A stretch of DNA of 64,000 nt from an uncultured Rhodanobacteraceae bacterium (GCA_937928755.1 CALEZI010000107.1:1-64000), one strand, 5' to 3'; counted from the first letter of the stretch, positions 45,443 to 55,588 are shown. Translations and numbers: made by a program. The notes: a model not told the origin generated them from the sequence alone.

Positions 45443-48400
45443 TTACGGCGGTGCATCCCGCGGAAAGCGCAGGGTGAAGCGCGTGCCCCGGTCGGCTGCG
45501 CTGTTCACGTCGATCTGCCCGTGCAGGCGGCCGCTGACCAGGTTGTAGACGGTATGCAGCCCAAGGCCGATGAAGCCCTCCGCGCGCCTTGTGGTGAAGA
45601 AGGGCTCGAACACGCGCGGCAGGTCGCTGGCGTCGATGCCGCTGCCATCGTCGGCAAAACTGAGTTCGACCTGGGCGTCCGGCAGCGCGCGCGCGGAGAT
45701 CCGCAGCACGCCAGCCCGTTGATCCCGGTAGGCATGCTGCAGGGCGTTCTGGGCGAAAGTGCTGATGATCTGCCCGAGCGTGCCGGGGTAATTGTCGAGC
45801 ACCAGATCGGGCGGGCAGGTCAGTTGGAACTGGATCGGTCGGCGCTTCCAGGCGATTTCCAGATTCTCGATCAGTTCCTCGAGGAAATGCTTGAGTTCGA
45901 AGCGACGCCGCTCGTCGCTGCTCCGATCCACCGAAACCTGCTTGAAACTGCGCACCAGATGCGCGGCGCGCGCCAGATGGTCGTCGACCAGCTGGCCGGC
46001 CTGGCTGGCGGTGACCAGATACTGTTCGAGATCGCTCGCCTTCAGCGTGTGCGCCTGCATCTGCTTTTTCAGGCCGCGCAGTTGCTCGCTCTGTACCGAG
46101 GCCGCAGTCACCGCGATGCCCAGCGGCGTGTTGATCTCGTGCGCGACGCCGGCGACCAGTTGGCCAAGCGACGCCATCTTCTCGGCGGCCACCAGTTGCG
46201 CCTGGGCGTCGGTGAGGCGCACCACCGCCGTTTCGGCGCGCGCCTTAGCCTCGCTCAGCTCGTGTGTACGCTGCTCGACCATGAGTTCCAGTTCGTGCTC
46301 GTGGCGGCGCAGCTTGGCCAGATTCCAGCGGTAGCCGGCGTAGATCGACAGCCCCAGGCCAATCAGCGCCAGCAGCGCGAACCAGGGGGTTTGCCAATAG
46401 GCCGGCAGCACGCGAATGGCAATCGTCAGCGGTTGCGAGGCCATCGTTCCGACGCGGTTGCTGCCGCGGATCTCCAGCCGATAGTCGCCCGGCCACAGCT
46501 TGCTGTAGCTGGCGATGCGTCGGGTCGCGTCGGTCTCGATCCAGTCCTCGTCATAGCCGACCAGGCGGTGAAGGTAGCGATTGCGCTGCGGCGCGGAAAA
46601 GTCCAGCGCGGCGAACTCGACGCTGAAATTGCGCACATTGGCAGCCAGCGTCAGTCCTTGCTGCCATGCCGCGGATTCGTGCACGATGCTGTCGATGCGC
46701 AGTTCGCTGATCGCCAGCGGCGGCTGGAAGTCCCAGCTGCGGAACCGCGCCGGGTCGACGATGGCGACGCCGCGGCTGCCGCCGAACATCAGTTGGCCGC
46801 TGCGCAGGCGCGCGTAGGAGCGATACCAGGCAGTACCGATATCGATGCCATCGGCGCGGCTCAACTCGTGCACGCTTTCGCTGCGCGGGTCATAGACATG
46901 CCGTTGAGTCCAGATGCGGCCCTGCGCATCGTCGAGCAGATTGGCACCAAAAGGGTGGCCGGCGATTCCGAGACGCAGGCTGACCGCGTCCCATTCGGCG
47001 TGCTGTCCATTCCACCCGCGCAAGCGACTCAGGCCATTGGCGGTGTCGACCCACAACTGGCCGTTGCGATCGATCAGCAGGCCGACGACGCTGCCGCCGG
47101 TCAACTCGGCGGCGCGCGGATCCTCGGGACTGGCCGCGATCATCGATTCGGCGCCGGGTTCCAGCACGTGCAGTCCGACCGTGCTGCCGACCCACAGGCG
47201 GCCGCTGGCCTCCAGCGCCAGTGCGTTGACGTCGGCAGCGAGCATGCCACCACCGCTGATCGGGATGCCCACGACATGGCCACCATCTGCCGACCAGCGT
47301 GACAGGCCGGCATTGCTGCCGACCCAGAGGTCTCCGCCTGGATCGGCGAGCAGGCAGCGCACGGTGGAGCCGACCAGGCCGCTGCGGGTGCCGATGGCTT
47401 CGAAGCTGCGGCTGTCCGGCAGATAGCGGAACATGCCGGCGAGGGTGCCCGCGAACACGCTGCCGTCGCGGGCCTGCGCCAGGCTCAGTACCATGCCGTT
47501 GCCGAGGCCGCCGGCGTGCGCCTGATCCGGTCTCAGGCTGGAGATCACGCCGCGCTCAGGATCGAGCACGTCGATGCCCTGTTCGCGCGTGCCGAGCCAG
47601 ATCTCGCCGCTGGCGAGTTCGAGAATGCTGCTGATGCTGGGGTTGGCCAGCGTGCCTGGCTGCGACGGGCGATGGTGCAACACGCGCACCGCGTCGTTGG
47701 CCGGATCGTGCTGTTGCAGGCCACCGCTGTAGCCGCCGATCCAGATCAAACCAGCACGGTCCTTGAGGAAAGCGCGCACCTGGGTATGCGACAGGCTGGT
47801 CGATACCGACGAATCCGGCTGAATCTGCCGGCGTACGCGACCACTGGCGACGTCGACCACGGTGATGCCGCCGAAGGCACCCAGCCACAGCTCATCGTCG
47901 CGCGGCTGGATCATCGCCAGCGCCAACGCCTCGGTGGCACTCGGCGTGCGTTCGAGGTCGATCGGGATGGCCAATGCGGTTTCTTCGTTCGGCTCGATCA
48001 GATAGCTGCCGACCTGGGCGGTGCCGACGCCGATGCGGCCATCGGCGAGTTCATGCAGGCTCATGATCAACTGCCCGGCGAGGCGCGGGTCGCGGATTCG
48101 ACGGTAACTGCCGTCGACCGCAGAACGTCGCGCGACGCCGTTCCAACTGCCGATCCAGAGATCGCCGCGGCGGTCGGCGAGCAGTGCGAACACGCGCTCA
48201 TCGGTTTCGACGGTTGCGTCGCCAAAGCGGTCGATCTGTCGCGTGACCCGGCCGGTCGCGGGATCGAGCCGGTCGAGCCCGGCGCGCGTGCCTAGCCAGA
48301 TGCTGCCGTCGGCGTCTTCTGCGAGCGCCCGTACCTGGTTGTGCGACAGACTGTCGCTACGGCCCGCCTGGTGGCTGTGGCGCGTGAAGTTGCCAGAGGC

Positions 48401-48742
48401 CGGATCGTAGACCGATACGCCGTCGGCATCGGTGGCGACCCACAATCGACCATCGCGCGCGACCAGCAACGCGCGGATGAACACGCCGCCAAGCGACTGC
48501 GGATCCTGCGGATCGCGGGCATAACGGCGGAAGCGATAACCATCGTGGCGGACCAGGCCGTTCGGCGTGCCGATCCAGAGGAATCCGCTGTGGTCCTGCG
48601 CCAGCGCGGTGACGTTGTTTTCCGGAATGCTGTCGGCATCACCGACGCTGGCGAAATGCGCATCGCCGAGGTCGAGCAGCGCTTGCGCCGGCGCGCAGAC
48701 CAGAGCCAACAACACCGCCAGCAATCGTAGTGCGCTGCGCAT
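45443..48742 (-). CDS. Beta-propeller sensor histidine kinase (Reg_prop/Y_Y_Y type)
   Basis: A 1099-residue membrane kinase. Signal peptide (1-21), then a periplasmic sensor (about 25-760) of two-component regulator propeller repeats (DHSGFLWIGTPNGLVRHDG, DGSIWLGTRAGLDRLD and GDLWIGSNAGLSRWS are typical blades) and a Y_Y_Y-like beta domain. One TM (about 770-790) and a coiled coil lead to HisKA with the acceptor His in GVAHEINTPLGI, and HATPase_c (N-box AQNALQHAY, G-box DDGSGID, FIGLGLHTVYN). In Bacteroidetes such proteins are hybrid one-component AraC regulators; this one lacks both receiver and AraC domains, so an external regulator is needed. None lies beside it. Confidence 0.9.
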   Translation of the reverse strand: MRSALRLLAVLLALVCAPAQALLDLGDAHFASVGDADSIPENNVTALAQDHSGFLWIGTPNGLVRHDGYRFRRYARDPQDPQSLGGVFIRALLVARDGRLWVATDADGVSVYDPASGNFTRHSHQAGRSDSLSHNQVRALAEDADGSIWLGTRAGLDRLDPATGRVTRQIDRFGDATVETDERVFALLADRRGDLWIGSWNGVARRSAVDGSYRRIRDPRLAGQLIMSLHELADGRIGVGTAQVGSYLIEPNEETALAIPIDLERTPSATEALALAMIQPRDDELWLGAFGGITVVDVASGRVRRQIQPDSSVSTSLSHTQVRAFLKDRAGLIWIGGYSGGLQQHDPANDAVRVLHHRPSQPGTLANPSISSILELASGEIWLGTREQGIDVLDPERGVISSLRPDQAHAGGLGNGMVLSLAQARDGSVFAGTLAGMFRYLPDSRSFEAIGTRSGLVGSTVRCLLADPGGDLWVGSNAGLSRWSADGGHVVGIPISGGGMLAADVNALALEASGRLWVGSTVGLHVLEPGAESMIAASPEDPRAAELTGGSVVGLLIDRNGQLWVDTANGLSRLRGWNGQHAEWDAVSLRLGIAGHPFGANLLDDAQGRIWTQRHVYDPRSESVHELSRADGIDIGTAWYRSYARLRSGQLMFGGSRGVAIVDPARFRSWDFQPPLAISELRIDSIVHESAAWQQGLTLAANVRNFSVEFAALDFSAPQRNRYLHRLVGYDEDWIETDATRRIASYSKLWPGDYRLEIRGSNRVGTMASQPLTIAIRVLPAYWQTPWFALLALIGLGLSIYAGYRWNLAKLRRHEHELELMVEQRTHELSEAKARAETAVVRLTDAQAQLVAAEKMASLGQLVAGVAHEINTPLGIAVTAASVQSEQLRGLKKQMQAHTLKASDLEQYLVTASQAGQLVDDHLARAAHLVRSFKQVSVDRSSDERRRFELKHFLEELIENLEIAWKRRPIQFQLTCPPDLVLDNYPGTLGQIISTFAQNALQHAYRDQRAGVLRISARALPDAQVELSFADDGSGIDASDLPRVFEPFFTTRRAEGFIGLGLHTVYNLVSGRLHGQIDVNSAADRGTRFTLRFPRDAPP

Positions 48743-48833
48743 GGGCCTATGTTAGATCAGTGCCAGCTCGATACGTTGCGCCCAGATGGTTTCCCCGGCA
48801 TGGCCGCCTGCCTGACGAGTCGCGCGCAGTGCG

Positions 48834-49238
48834 TCAGGGGCAACTGGCCGGGTCGACAGTGACCATCACGATTTCACCCCCGGCGCTGTTGAGGTAGCGT
48901 TTTGCCAGGCGCAGGTTGGCCTTTACGTAGACATCCTTCGATCCTGCCAGTTCGCGGCAGATATCGGAGCGCGACGCAGTGTCGAGCACTTGCTGCAACG
49001 CCGGATCGGCCACGCCGCCCGGCTCGGTCAGCAGCGTCACCGTCGACACCACCGTATTGCCCGATGCGCTGATGCTGTCGAGCCGGAAACCATCGCCGAG
49101 GTCGGCGGGAAAACTCACGCGCCGTGCCGCCTCGGCAGCGACCAGGTCGGCCGTCACCGGTTTGGCGCCCGACCCGGAAAACGTCCAGATCAGCAGGATC
49201 AGGAACAGGAAGGCGACAATCTTGAGCAGTTTCACCAT
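48834..49238 (-). CDS. Hypothetical membrane-anchored protein
   Basis: A 134-residue protein with one N-terminal hydrophobic helix (about 5-22), probably a signal anchor, then a soluble domain with C-terminal cysteines (about C106 and C133). No motif is recognised. I start at MVKLLKI because upstream codons encode a non-conserved, Arg/Cys-rich leader. A short periplasmic protein is the safest description. Confidence 0.7.
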   Translation of the reverse strand: MVKLLKIVAFLFLILLIWTFSGSGAKPVTADLVAAEAARRVSFPADLGDGFRLDSISASGNTVVSTVTLLTEPGGVADPALQQVLDTASRSDICRELAGSKDVYVKANLRLAKRYLNSAGGEIVMVTVDPASCP

Positions 49239-49470
49239 CAACGGATCTCGAGGATGCGGCGGCGGGATTTGCACCGACGAGTCTCCCACAGCAGCCGCCC
49301 GCAAAGCGGTCCGGTTGCACCGGCAAGATGCGCAACAGGAGCGGGCGGCGGGTGAGCTGTTGTGGTCAGGCGGGCACCGCCCGTCCCCGGTGTGCAGCAT
49401 CGGGCGGACTTGTGTTCAGCATGGCTGGGTTAGGTTGACAGGATCGCGGCGACGAGCGCTGGGGCGTGCG

Positions 49471-50241
49471 ATGTCTGCGTCTGCATCGGGGATTCCTGTA
49501 TTGGCACTGTGGCTGGCGTGGGCCGGCGCTTGTGTTGCCGGCGCCAGCGAGTTGCCGCTGCAGCCGATTGCGGTCTCCGCCGAGGTCGAGGTCGACGGCC
49601 GCCCGCTCGCCATCGACGCTGTGATCACGCTGGGCCCGACGCAGGCGCCGGGTTCTGCGGTGCGGGCGACGACCTTGATCGACCTCGGCAACGTGGTCGC
49701 AGCGCTGCACGCCGGCATGCTGCGGCGCCTGCCGCGGGAGCACTGCCAGCGGCACGTTGCCGACAACTGGGTGGCCCGGATGCGGCGCTACAGCGTCAGC
49801 GTGGACGACGGGCGATTGCTGCTCGAGGTCGGGCTTCAGGTCGAGGTCTGGGCGTGCCTCGACTGGCGCGGCAATGAACTGCGCCGGCGCATTGCCGAAG
49901 GGCGCGTCTACGCGCGCTTGCCGCTGCGTCTGCAGGTCGCCGACGACGGCCTGCGTCTGCACGCAGAGCGGCCGCAAGTCGATGCCTACGGTCCACTGGG
50001 CGACGCCGCCCGAGTCTATTTCGCCGCGCGCGGCGTGGAGATCGGCGAGGTGCTGGAGTCCAGGATGGCCGCGTTCAACGCGCGCCAGCGCGTTTTTCCG
50101 ATTCCCGCACTCTGGCTACACACGGGCACGCTGCGTTCCGCCCGTTTCGTCGATCGCGGGCGACCGTCGATCGAGATCGTCGCTGAATTGCAGCCTGCGT
50201 TGCCCGGCTGGGCCGGGCGGATGCTCGGTCGCAGCCCCTGA
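49471..50241 (+). CDS. Hypothetical secreted protein
   Basis: A 256-residue protein with a signal peptide (MSASASGIPVLALWLAWAGA, cut near GASE). The mature part is rich in alternating hydrophobic strands (LLEVGLQVEVWACLDW; RLQVADDGLRLHAERP) with no TM segment. No domain is recognised. The start is chosen at the codon before the hydrophobic stretch. Its function cannot be inferred; an envelope location is likely. Confidence 0.68.
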   Translation: MSASASGIPVLALWLAWAGACVAGASELPLQPIAVSAEVEVDGRPLAIDAVITLGPTQAPGSAVRATTLIDLGNVVAALHAGMLRRLPREHCQRHVADNWVARMRRYSVSVDDGRLLLEVGLQVEVWACLDWRGNELRRRIAEGRVYARLPLRLQVADDGLRLHAERPQVDAYGPLGDAARVYFAARGVEIGEVLESRMAAFNARQRVFPIPALWLHTGTLRSARFVDRGRPSIEIVAELQPALPGWAGRMLGRSP

Positions 50242-50532
50242 ATGCCACGGGTACTTTGCAAATCATTGGCGATCGGGTTGCCGTGAAAGTCGTTCGGATG
50301 ATGTGCGTAAGGTTGATTAGCTTGGGCGAAATGCAAGGGATGGATGGGACGCTGTGTGGCGACGATAGCTGCAAGGATGACTTCGTGTAATCGAAGCGAT
50401 GCGGACGGTGTAGCGAAGTCTGCAGGCGATAATCCGGCTGTGCCTCAAAATATTGCCGCAGTCATTCCAGAACATTACAACAGCGTGCCCAAACGGGTTG
50501 AAGCATGAGCGTGCGCACATGGGGGAACGTGT

Positions 50533-51327
50533 ATGAGGGTGCGGTATTACTTGATTGGACTCGGCCTGGTCATGGTGGCGAGTTTGACTGGCTACTTGAT
50601 GTTCAATAATGGAGCTTCAGAGGTCGCCGAGGGGGTTCGTACGAAATCCCGTGAAACCGCCACTTTGGATATAAACGAGATTGAATTGCAGGCGGGCGCG
50701 GAAACGACCGATAGAGCCACGCCTTCGGTACCTCCGCAAAATCCTGTTGCACCCCAATTCCTCATGCAGGACCATCCCGCTGCTCCAACAACTCCAGAGG
50801 AGTTGGCATGGTTGAAGCGAGCCGGATTTCCCGATCGACAAATGGTACAGCTCCTTGATCGCATGTCCATCGCGGAGTTGCGAGTCGAAGCAGCGAGAGG
50901 AAATCTGGATGCGCAGGTCCAGCTTGGACGGAAGCTTGGAAGACTCGACAGCGGTGAGGAACCATTTGATCTCTTGAAGGATGCTGTGATAAAGGGGTCG
51001 ATATATGCCCTCGGAGTAATGGCAGAAATACATGCATACGGCAGCCCTCGCTATCGGAATTACGCGTTGGCAAGCGCATACTATCAAGTAGGAGCGCTCT
51101 GTGGTGATTATAGTATGCTAATCAACAACGTGCTAATTCAATCGTCGCTCGGACCCGACGGAACAGCGGTGGCGGAGCTGGAAGCCAGGCGAATTTTCTT
51201 GTCCTTGAATGAGGAAAGGACGCGAATTGCCGGGCAGTCAATCATCCAGGAAATGCGCCCTGGGCACGAGGAGATGCTGCGCACGTTTTACCAACGGTGG
51301 GTGGCGTCGCGGTCAGGCAGTAAATAG
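50533..51327 (+). CDS. SEL1-like repeat protein, atypical composition
   Basis: A 264-residue protein with a signal-anchor TM (about 5-24), a Pro/Gln linker and a helical domain (about 90-260) resembling SEL1/TPR-like repeats: ARGNLDAQVQLGRKLGR, KGSIYALGVMAEIHAYG and YALASAYYQVGALCGDYSM are the best units. Codon use (ATA, TTG, AAT) and base composition are visibly more AT-rich than neighbours, as is the 290-bp flank upstream. This suggests recent acquisition. Function is unknown; SEL1 proteins often act in protein-protein interactions. Confidence 0.75.
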   Translation: MRVRYYLIGLGLVMVASLTGYLMFNNGASEVAEGVRTKSRETATLDINEIELQAGAETTDRATPSVPPQNPVAPQFLMQDHPAAPTTPEELAWLKRAGFPDRQMVQLLDRMSIAELRVEAARGNLDAQVQLGRKLGRLDSGEEPFDLLKDAVIKGSIYALGVMAEIHAYGSPRYRNYALASAYYQVGALCGDYSMLINNVLIQSSLGPDGTAVAELEARRIFLSLNEERTRIAGQSIIQEMRPGHEEMLRTFYQRWVASRSGSK

Positions 51328-51408
51328 GTTCAAGGTTGTCAATTTCATCAACGATGGCTTTCCCCTGCTGGCTTGACGACGCATATTGTGTCGCCAAGCC
51401 AAGGTCCA

Positions 51409-52917
51409 TTACCACCGGTATCTGACCGTGTAGCGAACTTTCGCCGTGGCGTCCGCCGGAATCAGCACGTTGAAATCCATCGTTTGCTGATCGCGCTTGT
51501 CGCCCTTGTGCGTGGTCTGCAGCAGTTCCCAACCGCTCCAGCGGTAAAAGTACTCGCGGATCACGACTTCCGCCGCGACCTGCTTGCGGTTGCGCACTTC
51601 GATCTCGAAAGTTTCATCCAGGGTCTTGCCGTTGGTGTCGACCTTGAAATCGATCTGCTTGCGCTCGCCGACGACATCGAAGGAATTGCCGAGCTTGATG
51701 CGCAGGGTCTCGTTGCGTGGCGTATGCGCGATCAGGTCCTCGCCGATGAATTCGAGCGAGCCATCGACCGAGGCCTGGTTGACGCGCACGCGCCCGGCCG
51801 GCAGCGGCATGCCCATGCGGTTCTCGGCCTTGTTGGCGAATTCGAGGAACGCGCCGACCTGACCCTTGTGGGTCGCACCGAGATTCTGGTCGAAGTTCGG
51901 CGTGCCGCCCCACAACGGATAGGCGTATGGGCTGGCGCTGAATACCAGTTGTTTCTTGCAGCCGACGCCGATCGCCGCCGGGAACAGCTCCAGCTGCTTG
52001 GTCGAGTTGTCCGGCAGATCGCTGCGCCGGCCGAGCGTGTACAGGTGGTACTCGAACAGCGAGGATTCCTGGAAGCCGTCGGGTTCCCCCGGCGCCGATG
52101 CGACCATCATGTCCAGGCGCTTGCTCATCATCTGCGGAGCCGCCGGGGCCCGGTTGACCTCGCCTGCGACCAGTTTGAGCTTGGCCTGCGGATAGCTGCC
52201 GCCGGACTGGTTGACGATGGTCACCCAGGCCGCGAGATCCATCGAGCAGCTGTTGCCGCTCTCGTTCAAGGTGACGTTGTAGTCGGCCCACCAGGTCATG
52301 CCCTGGGTCTGGTAGGCGACCTGCGCGTCGTGATCGCCGCCGCGCGCGCTGTCGGTCAGCCAGACCAGCGTCGGCCGCGTGATCAGACCGCCGGGCAGGG
52401 ATGGGAAACGCACATCGTCGTAACGCGACAGCGAGCGGACTTCGCCGGTCGAGAATTGCATCAGCAGTCCGCCCTGGGTGCCGAGCAATACGCCGTCGTA
52501 GCTCCTGATTTCGTTGCCGTCGGCGCGCTCGACGCTGATCTGCTCACCGATGTAGCGTTCCATCAACTTCTCGGCGCTGACCAGGTCGAACTGGAAATTC
52601 TGTTCCAGCACGCGCGTGCCGGCCGGGTCGGTCAGCGATGCGAAGCTGACGGTGGTCGGGTCGATCAGCTTGGCGACGTCGGTGAAGCGCACCTCGCCGC
52701 GGCCCTTTGGAACCGCCATCTTGCGCTGGTCGCGCACCAGTGCGTAACCCGGCAAACCGGCCGCGCCGTAGCCGGAGAGTGCGCCGACATTGATCTGTCC
52801 CGGTTGCGCCGAGCTGTAGATGGTCAAAGCGTAATCGGCATCGGCAGCGGGTGCCGTGGCGGAAAGGCTCATGGCGAGAGCCGCGACGAGCTTCGCAGTT
52901 GTGGACATGGCAGGCAT
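51409..52917 (-). CDS. DUF4139 domain-containing secreted protein
   Basis: A 502-residue protein with a signal peptide (cut near TAPAADA). It has the DUF4139 architecture of beta domains: an N-terminal part with VYRDQRKM-like ALVRDQRKMAVPKGRGEVRF and the C-terminal half including WWADYNVTL, LKLVAGEVN and ELFPAAIGVGCKKQLVF. Family members are widespread and uncharacterised. No catalytic residues are apparent. A start nine bases downstream (MSTTAKLV) is equally possible. An envelope role is only a guess. Confidence 0.85.
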   Translation of the reverse strand: MPAMSTTAKLVAALAMSLSATAPAADADYALTIYSSAQPGQINVGALSGYGAAGLPGYALVRDQRKMAVPKGRGEVRFTDVAKLIDPTTVSFASLTDPAGTRVLEQNFQFDLVSAEKLMERYIGEQISVERADGNEIRSYDGVLLGTQGGLLMQFSTGEVRSLSRYDDVRFPSLPGGLITRPTLVWLTDSARGGDHDAQVAYQTQGMTWWADYNVTLNESGNSCSMDLAAWVTIVNQSGGSYPQAKLKLVAGEVNRAPAAPQMMSKRLDMMVASAPGEPDGFQESSLFEYHLYTLGRRSDLPDNSTKQLELFPAAIGVGCKKQLVFSASPYAYPLWGGTPNFDQNLGATHKGQVGAFLEFANKAENRMGMPLPAGRVRVNQASVDGSLEFIGEDLIAHTPRNETLRIKLGNSFDVVGERKQIDFKVDTNGKTLDETFEIEVRNRKQVAAEVVIREYFYRWSGWELLQTTHKGDKRDQQTMDFNVLIPADATAKVRYTVRYRW

Positions 52918-53070
52918 CCTGGATGTTGCGACATTGGGGTCAGCATCAGGAACGTGGCCGGGCAGGAAACGGGGTTGAGGCGATGTGCATGTGGGTCACC
53001 GAGCAGGCGAACGGTGCTGCCCGCAGGTCGGCCTTGCATGACGCGCGGCCGACGCATGCAGCCGCTGCAT

Positions 53071-53919
53071 TCAGGAAGGGCTGTTTGCCGGCGCCGGCTT
53101 GACCGAGTTGCGTCGGGCCCGTTGCTTCCACAACTGGATCCAGTCCTTGAACACCCCGAAGTGCGCCTGCCCGAGCGAGGTGGTGACTTCCCCATCGGTC
53201 ATTCCGCTTGGCGGAAACTCGCCTCTTGCCGGTTTGTACCAGGTGCCGAACAGTCGATCCCAGATCGGGAAATATGCGGCGAAGTTGCGGTTCTGATGAT
53301 GCGGCAGGCTGGAGTGGTGGATGCGGTGGACTTGTGGACCGGCCAGCCAGCTGGTCAGCGGACCCATCGACAGACGCATGTTCAAATGGGTGAACACGGC
53401 CCAGATCAAGGCCAGTTCCCAGATCAGCAGCGTGTAGGCGCCGTTGACGTTGACCAGGCCCATTGGAATGAAGATGAACGGGATACGGTAAACGTTCTCC
53501 ATCCAGTGGTGGCGAAAACTGGTCGTCGCGTTGAGGTGAACTTCGGTGTGATGCATCTTGTGATGCGCCCAGAACCACGCCCAGGTGTGCTGAAAGCGAT
53601 GAAACCAGTAGTAGAGGAAATCGTGCAGCAGCAACAGCAGCGCGAACTGGGCCAGACCGCCGATCACGCCGGGAGGAAAGTCGATGGTGAACAACGGGCC
53701 GCCCAGCGCATTGATGCCCAAGGGCGTGAGTTGCCCGGCCGCCAGCATGACCAGGTTGGTCATCACGACGAAATTGACGATCCAAATCATGTTGAACACG
53801 ATTGCCGACGCCGGCTGCTCCTTTTCGTTCGGGCGCAGGTATTCGACCGCAAGGCCGGCGGCGCACAGGGCGAAAATCTTTGGCGTTCCGGCCAGCAGGG
53901 ACTGCAGGGTTTCCATCAT
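53071..53919 (-). CDS. Sterol desaturase / fatty-acid hydroxylase family protein
   Basis: A 282-residue integral membrane di-iron hydroxylase or desaturase. The histidine motifs are H99DFLYYWFH107, HHKMHH (about 119-124) and HRIHHS near 197-203, the family's three His clusters. Four TM helices are predicted (about 10-25, 40-60, 85-105, 145-185). The substrate may be a fatty acid, sterol-like or carotenoid lipid. It is divergent from the alkylation-repair operon, with about 240 bp between. Confidence 0.88.
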   Translation of the reverse strand: MMETLQSLLAGTPKIFALCAAGLAVEYLRPNEKEQPASAIVFNMIWIVNFVVMTNLVMLAAGQLTPLGINALGGPLFTIDFPPGVIGGLAQFALLLLLHDFLYYWFHRFQHTWAWFWAHHKMHHTEVHLNATTSFRHHWMENVYRIPFIFIPMGLVNVNGAYTLLIWELALIWAVFTHLNMRLSMGPLTSWLAGPQVHRIHHSSLPHHQNRNFAAYFPIWDRLFGTWYKPARGEFPPSGMTDGEVTTSLGQAHFGVFKDWIQLWKQRARRNSVKPAPANSPS

Positions 53920-54163
53920 CGGGAGATCAACCGGCTAGGGGACATGAGGCGGCGGCAAGTTGCGGCATCGCGAAGAGCGCGGTGCGGCGGACGCCGTCGC
54001 GGATTCTACCTGCAGACCCGTCGACGGCGTGTTCGGTTCCGGCCTGTCGTCGGCAGGCTCGGTGGCTCCAGCCTCTCTCGCTTCCGCGCGGATGGCGCTG
54101 ACCTCGGAAGCGCAGGTCCGAAAGCGGCGAGCGCGCAAGTCTGGCCGCGGTTACGATGGCGCC

Positions 54164-55588
54164 ATGACACTTGATCCCGACACCGCTTACCAGGCACTGC
54201 TCAGCCGCGATCGGCGCTTCGATGGCCGCTTGTTCGTCGGCGTGCGAACCACCGGCATCTACTGCCGACCGATCTGCCGGGTGCGCGCGCCCAAGGCCAG
54301 TTCCTGCCAGTTCTACGAAACCGCGGCCGCTGCCGAAGCTGCCGGCTTCCGGCCGTGCCTGCGTTGCCGGCCGGAGTTGGCGCCCGGCGTGTCGCTGATC
54401 GACAGCCCGAACGCACTCGCGGCGGCGGCCGCGCGCATGCTCGATGCCGGCGCCGGCCAGGACGGGCTTGCTGAGATCGCCGGGCGCACCGGCGTCGGCG
54501 AGCGCCACTTGCGTCGCGTGTTTCACGCCCATTTCGGGGTGACGCCGATCGCCTATGCGCAAAGCCGGCGCCTGCTGCTGGCGAAGCGACTGCTGACTGA
54601 AACCGATTTGCCCATCGCGGAACTGGCGCTGCTTGCCGGTTTCGGCAGCCTGCGTCGCTTCAACGCGCTGTTCCGCTCACGCTACCGGCTGACGCCGACC
54701 GATTTGCGGCGCCAGCGCTCGTCGCTGCAGGCTGCATCGATGCTGACGCTGAGCCTCGACTATCGCCCGCCGTTCGATTGGGACAGCCTGCTCGCATTCT
54801 TCGCAGCGCGCGCGGTACCGCAGGTGGAACAGGTCGAGCGCGACTGCTATCGCCGCTGCGTGCGCGGCTTTTCGCCGGCGAGCCCCGGCGGCTGGATCGA
54901 AGTTCGCCACGATGCCGGGAATCCGCGCCTGCGGCTGACCATATCCGACAGCCTGCGCGCCGATCTGTTGCCTTTGCTCGCCGGCGTGCGCCGCCAGTTC
55001 GATCTCGACTGCGACCCGGATCGCGTCGCTGCCGCGCTGGGCGACCTCGCGGCACCGCGACCCGGGCTGCGCCTCCCCGGTGCACTCGACGGTTTCGAGC
55101 AGGCGGTGCGCGCGATCCTCGGCCAGCAGGTCAGCGTCGCCGCGGCCACCACGCTGGCAGGGCGGCTGGCGCAGCAGCACGGTACGCCGATCGCCACTCC
55201 GCATGCAGGCCTTTCGCGCCTGTTCCCCACTGCCGCCGAGGTGGCGCGTCTGGCAACGGACGACCTCACGGCGCTCGGCATTCTCGCCACACGCGCCCGC
55301 AGCATCCTCGCCCTGGCCGAGTCCGTGGCCAGCGGCAGCTTGCGCCTCGATGCGGATGCCTCGGTCGAGCGCACGCGTGAGCAACTGGTCGCATTGCCCG
55401 GCATCGGCGAATGGACGGCGCAGTACATCGCACTGCGCTGCCTGTCCTGGCCCGACGCCTTTCCGCACACCGACCTGATCGTGCGCCGCGCATTTCCCGG
55501 TTTGACGCCACAACAGATCCTCGCCGCGTCCGAACGCTGGCGCCCGTGGCGCGGCTACGCCACCCTGCATCTCTGGAGACAGTCATGA
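54164..55588 (+). CDS. alkA: Ada-AlkA fusion: methyl-sensing regulator and 3-methyladenine DNA glycosylase
   Basis: A 474-residue DNA-repair protein. N-terminal Ada zinc domain (1-75): C34, C38, C65 and C68 bind zinc, and C34 is the methylphosphotriester acceptor (E. coli Ada Cys38). An AraC-type HTH (about 85-185) follows. The C-terminal AlkA fold (about 195-470) has the helix-hairpin-helix LPGIGEWTAQYIALR (411-425) and catalytic D437 in AFPHTDL. The order Ada-AraC-AlkA is known in several bacteria. The protein likely regulates its own operon and excises alkylated bases. It is coupled to ogt by an ATGA overlap. Confidence 0.93.
   Translation: MTLDPDTAYQALLSRDRRFDGRLFVGVRTTGIYCRPICRVRAPKASSCQFYETAAAAEAAGFRPCLRCRPELAPGVSLIDSPNALAAAAARMLDAGAGQDGLAEIAGRTGVGERHLRRVFHAHFGVTPIAYAQSRRLLLAKRLLTETDLPIAELALLAGFGSLRRFNALFRSRYRLTPTDLRRQRSSLQAASMLTLSLDYRPPFDWDSLLAFFAARAVPQVEQVERDCYRRCVRGFSPASPGGWIEVRHDAGNPRLRLTISDSLRADLLPLLAGVRRQFDLDCDPDRVAAALGDLAAPRPGLRLPGALDGFEQAVRAILGQQVSVAAATTLAGRLAQQHGTPIATPHAGLSRLFPTAAEVARLATDDLTALGILATRARSILALAESVASGSLRLDADASVERTREQLVALPGIGEWTAQYIALRCLSWPDAFPHTDLIVRRAFPGLTPQQILAASERWRPWRGYATLHLWRQS

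Noticed and set aside
51373..54174. A 933-codon plus-strand frame.
   Set aside because: It is antisense to the DUF4139 and sterol-desaturase genes, both of which have clear motifs and signal or TM features.
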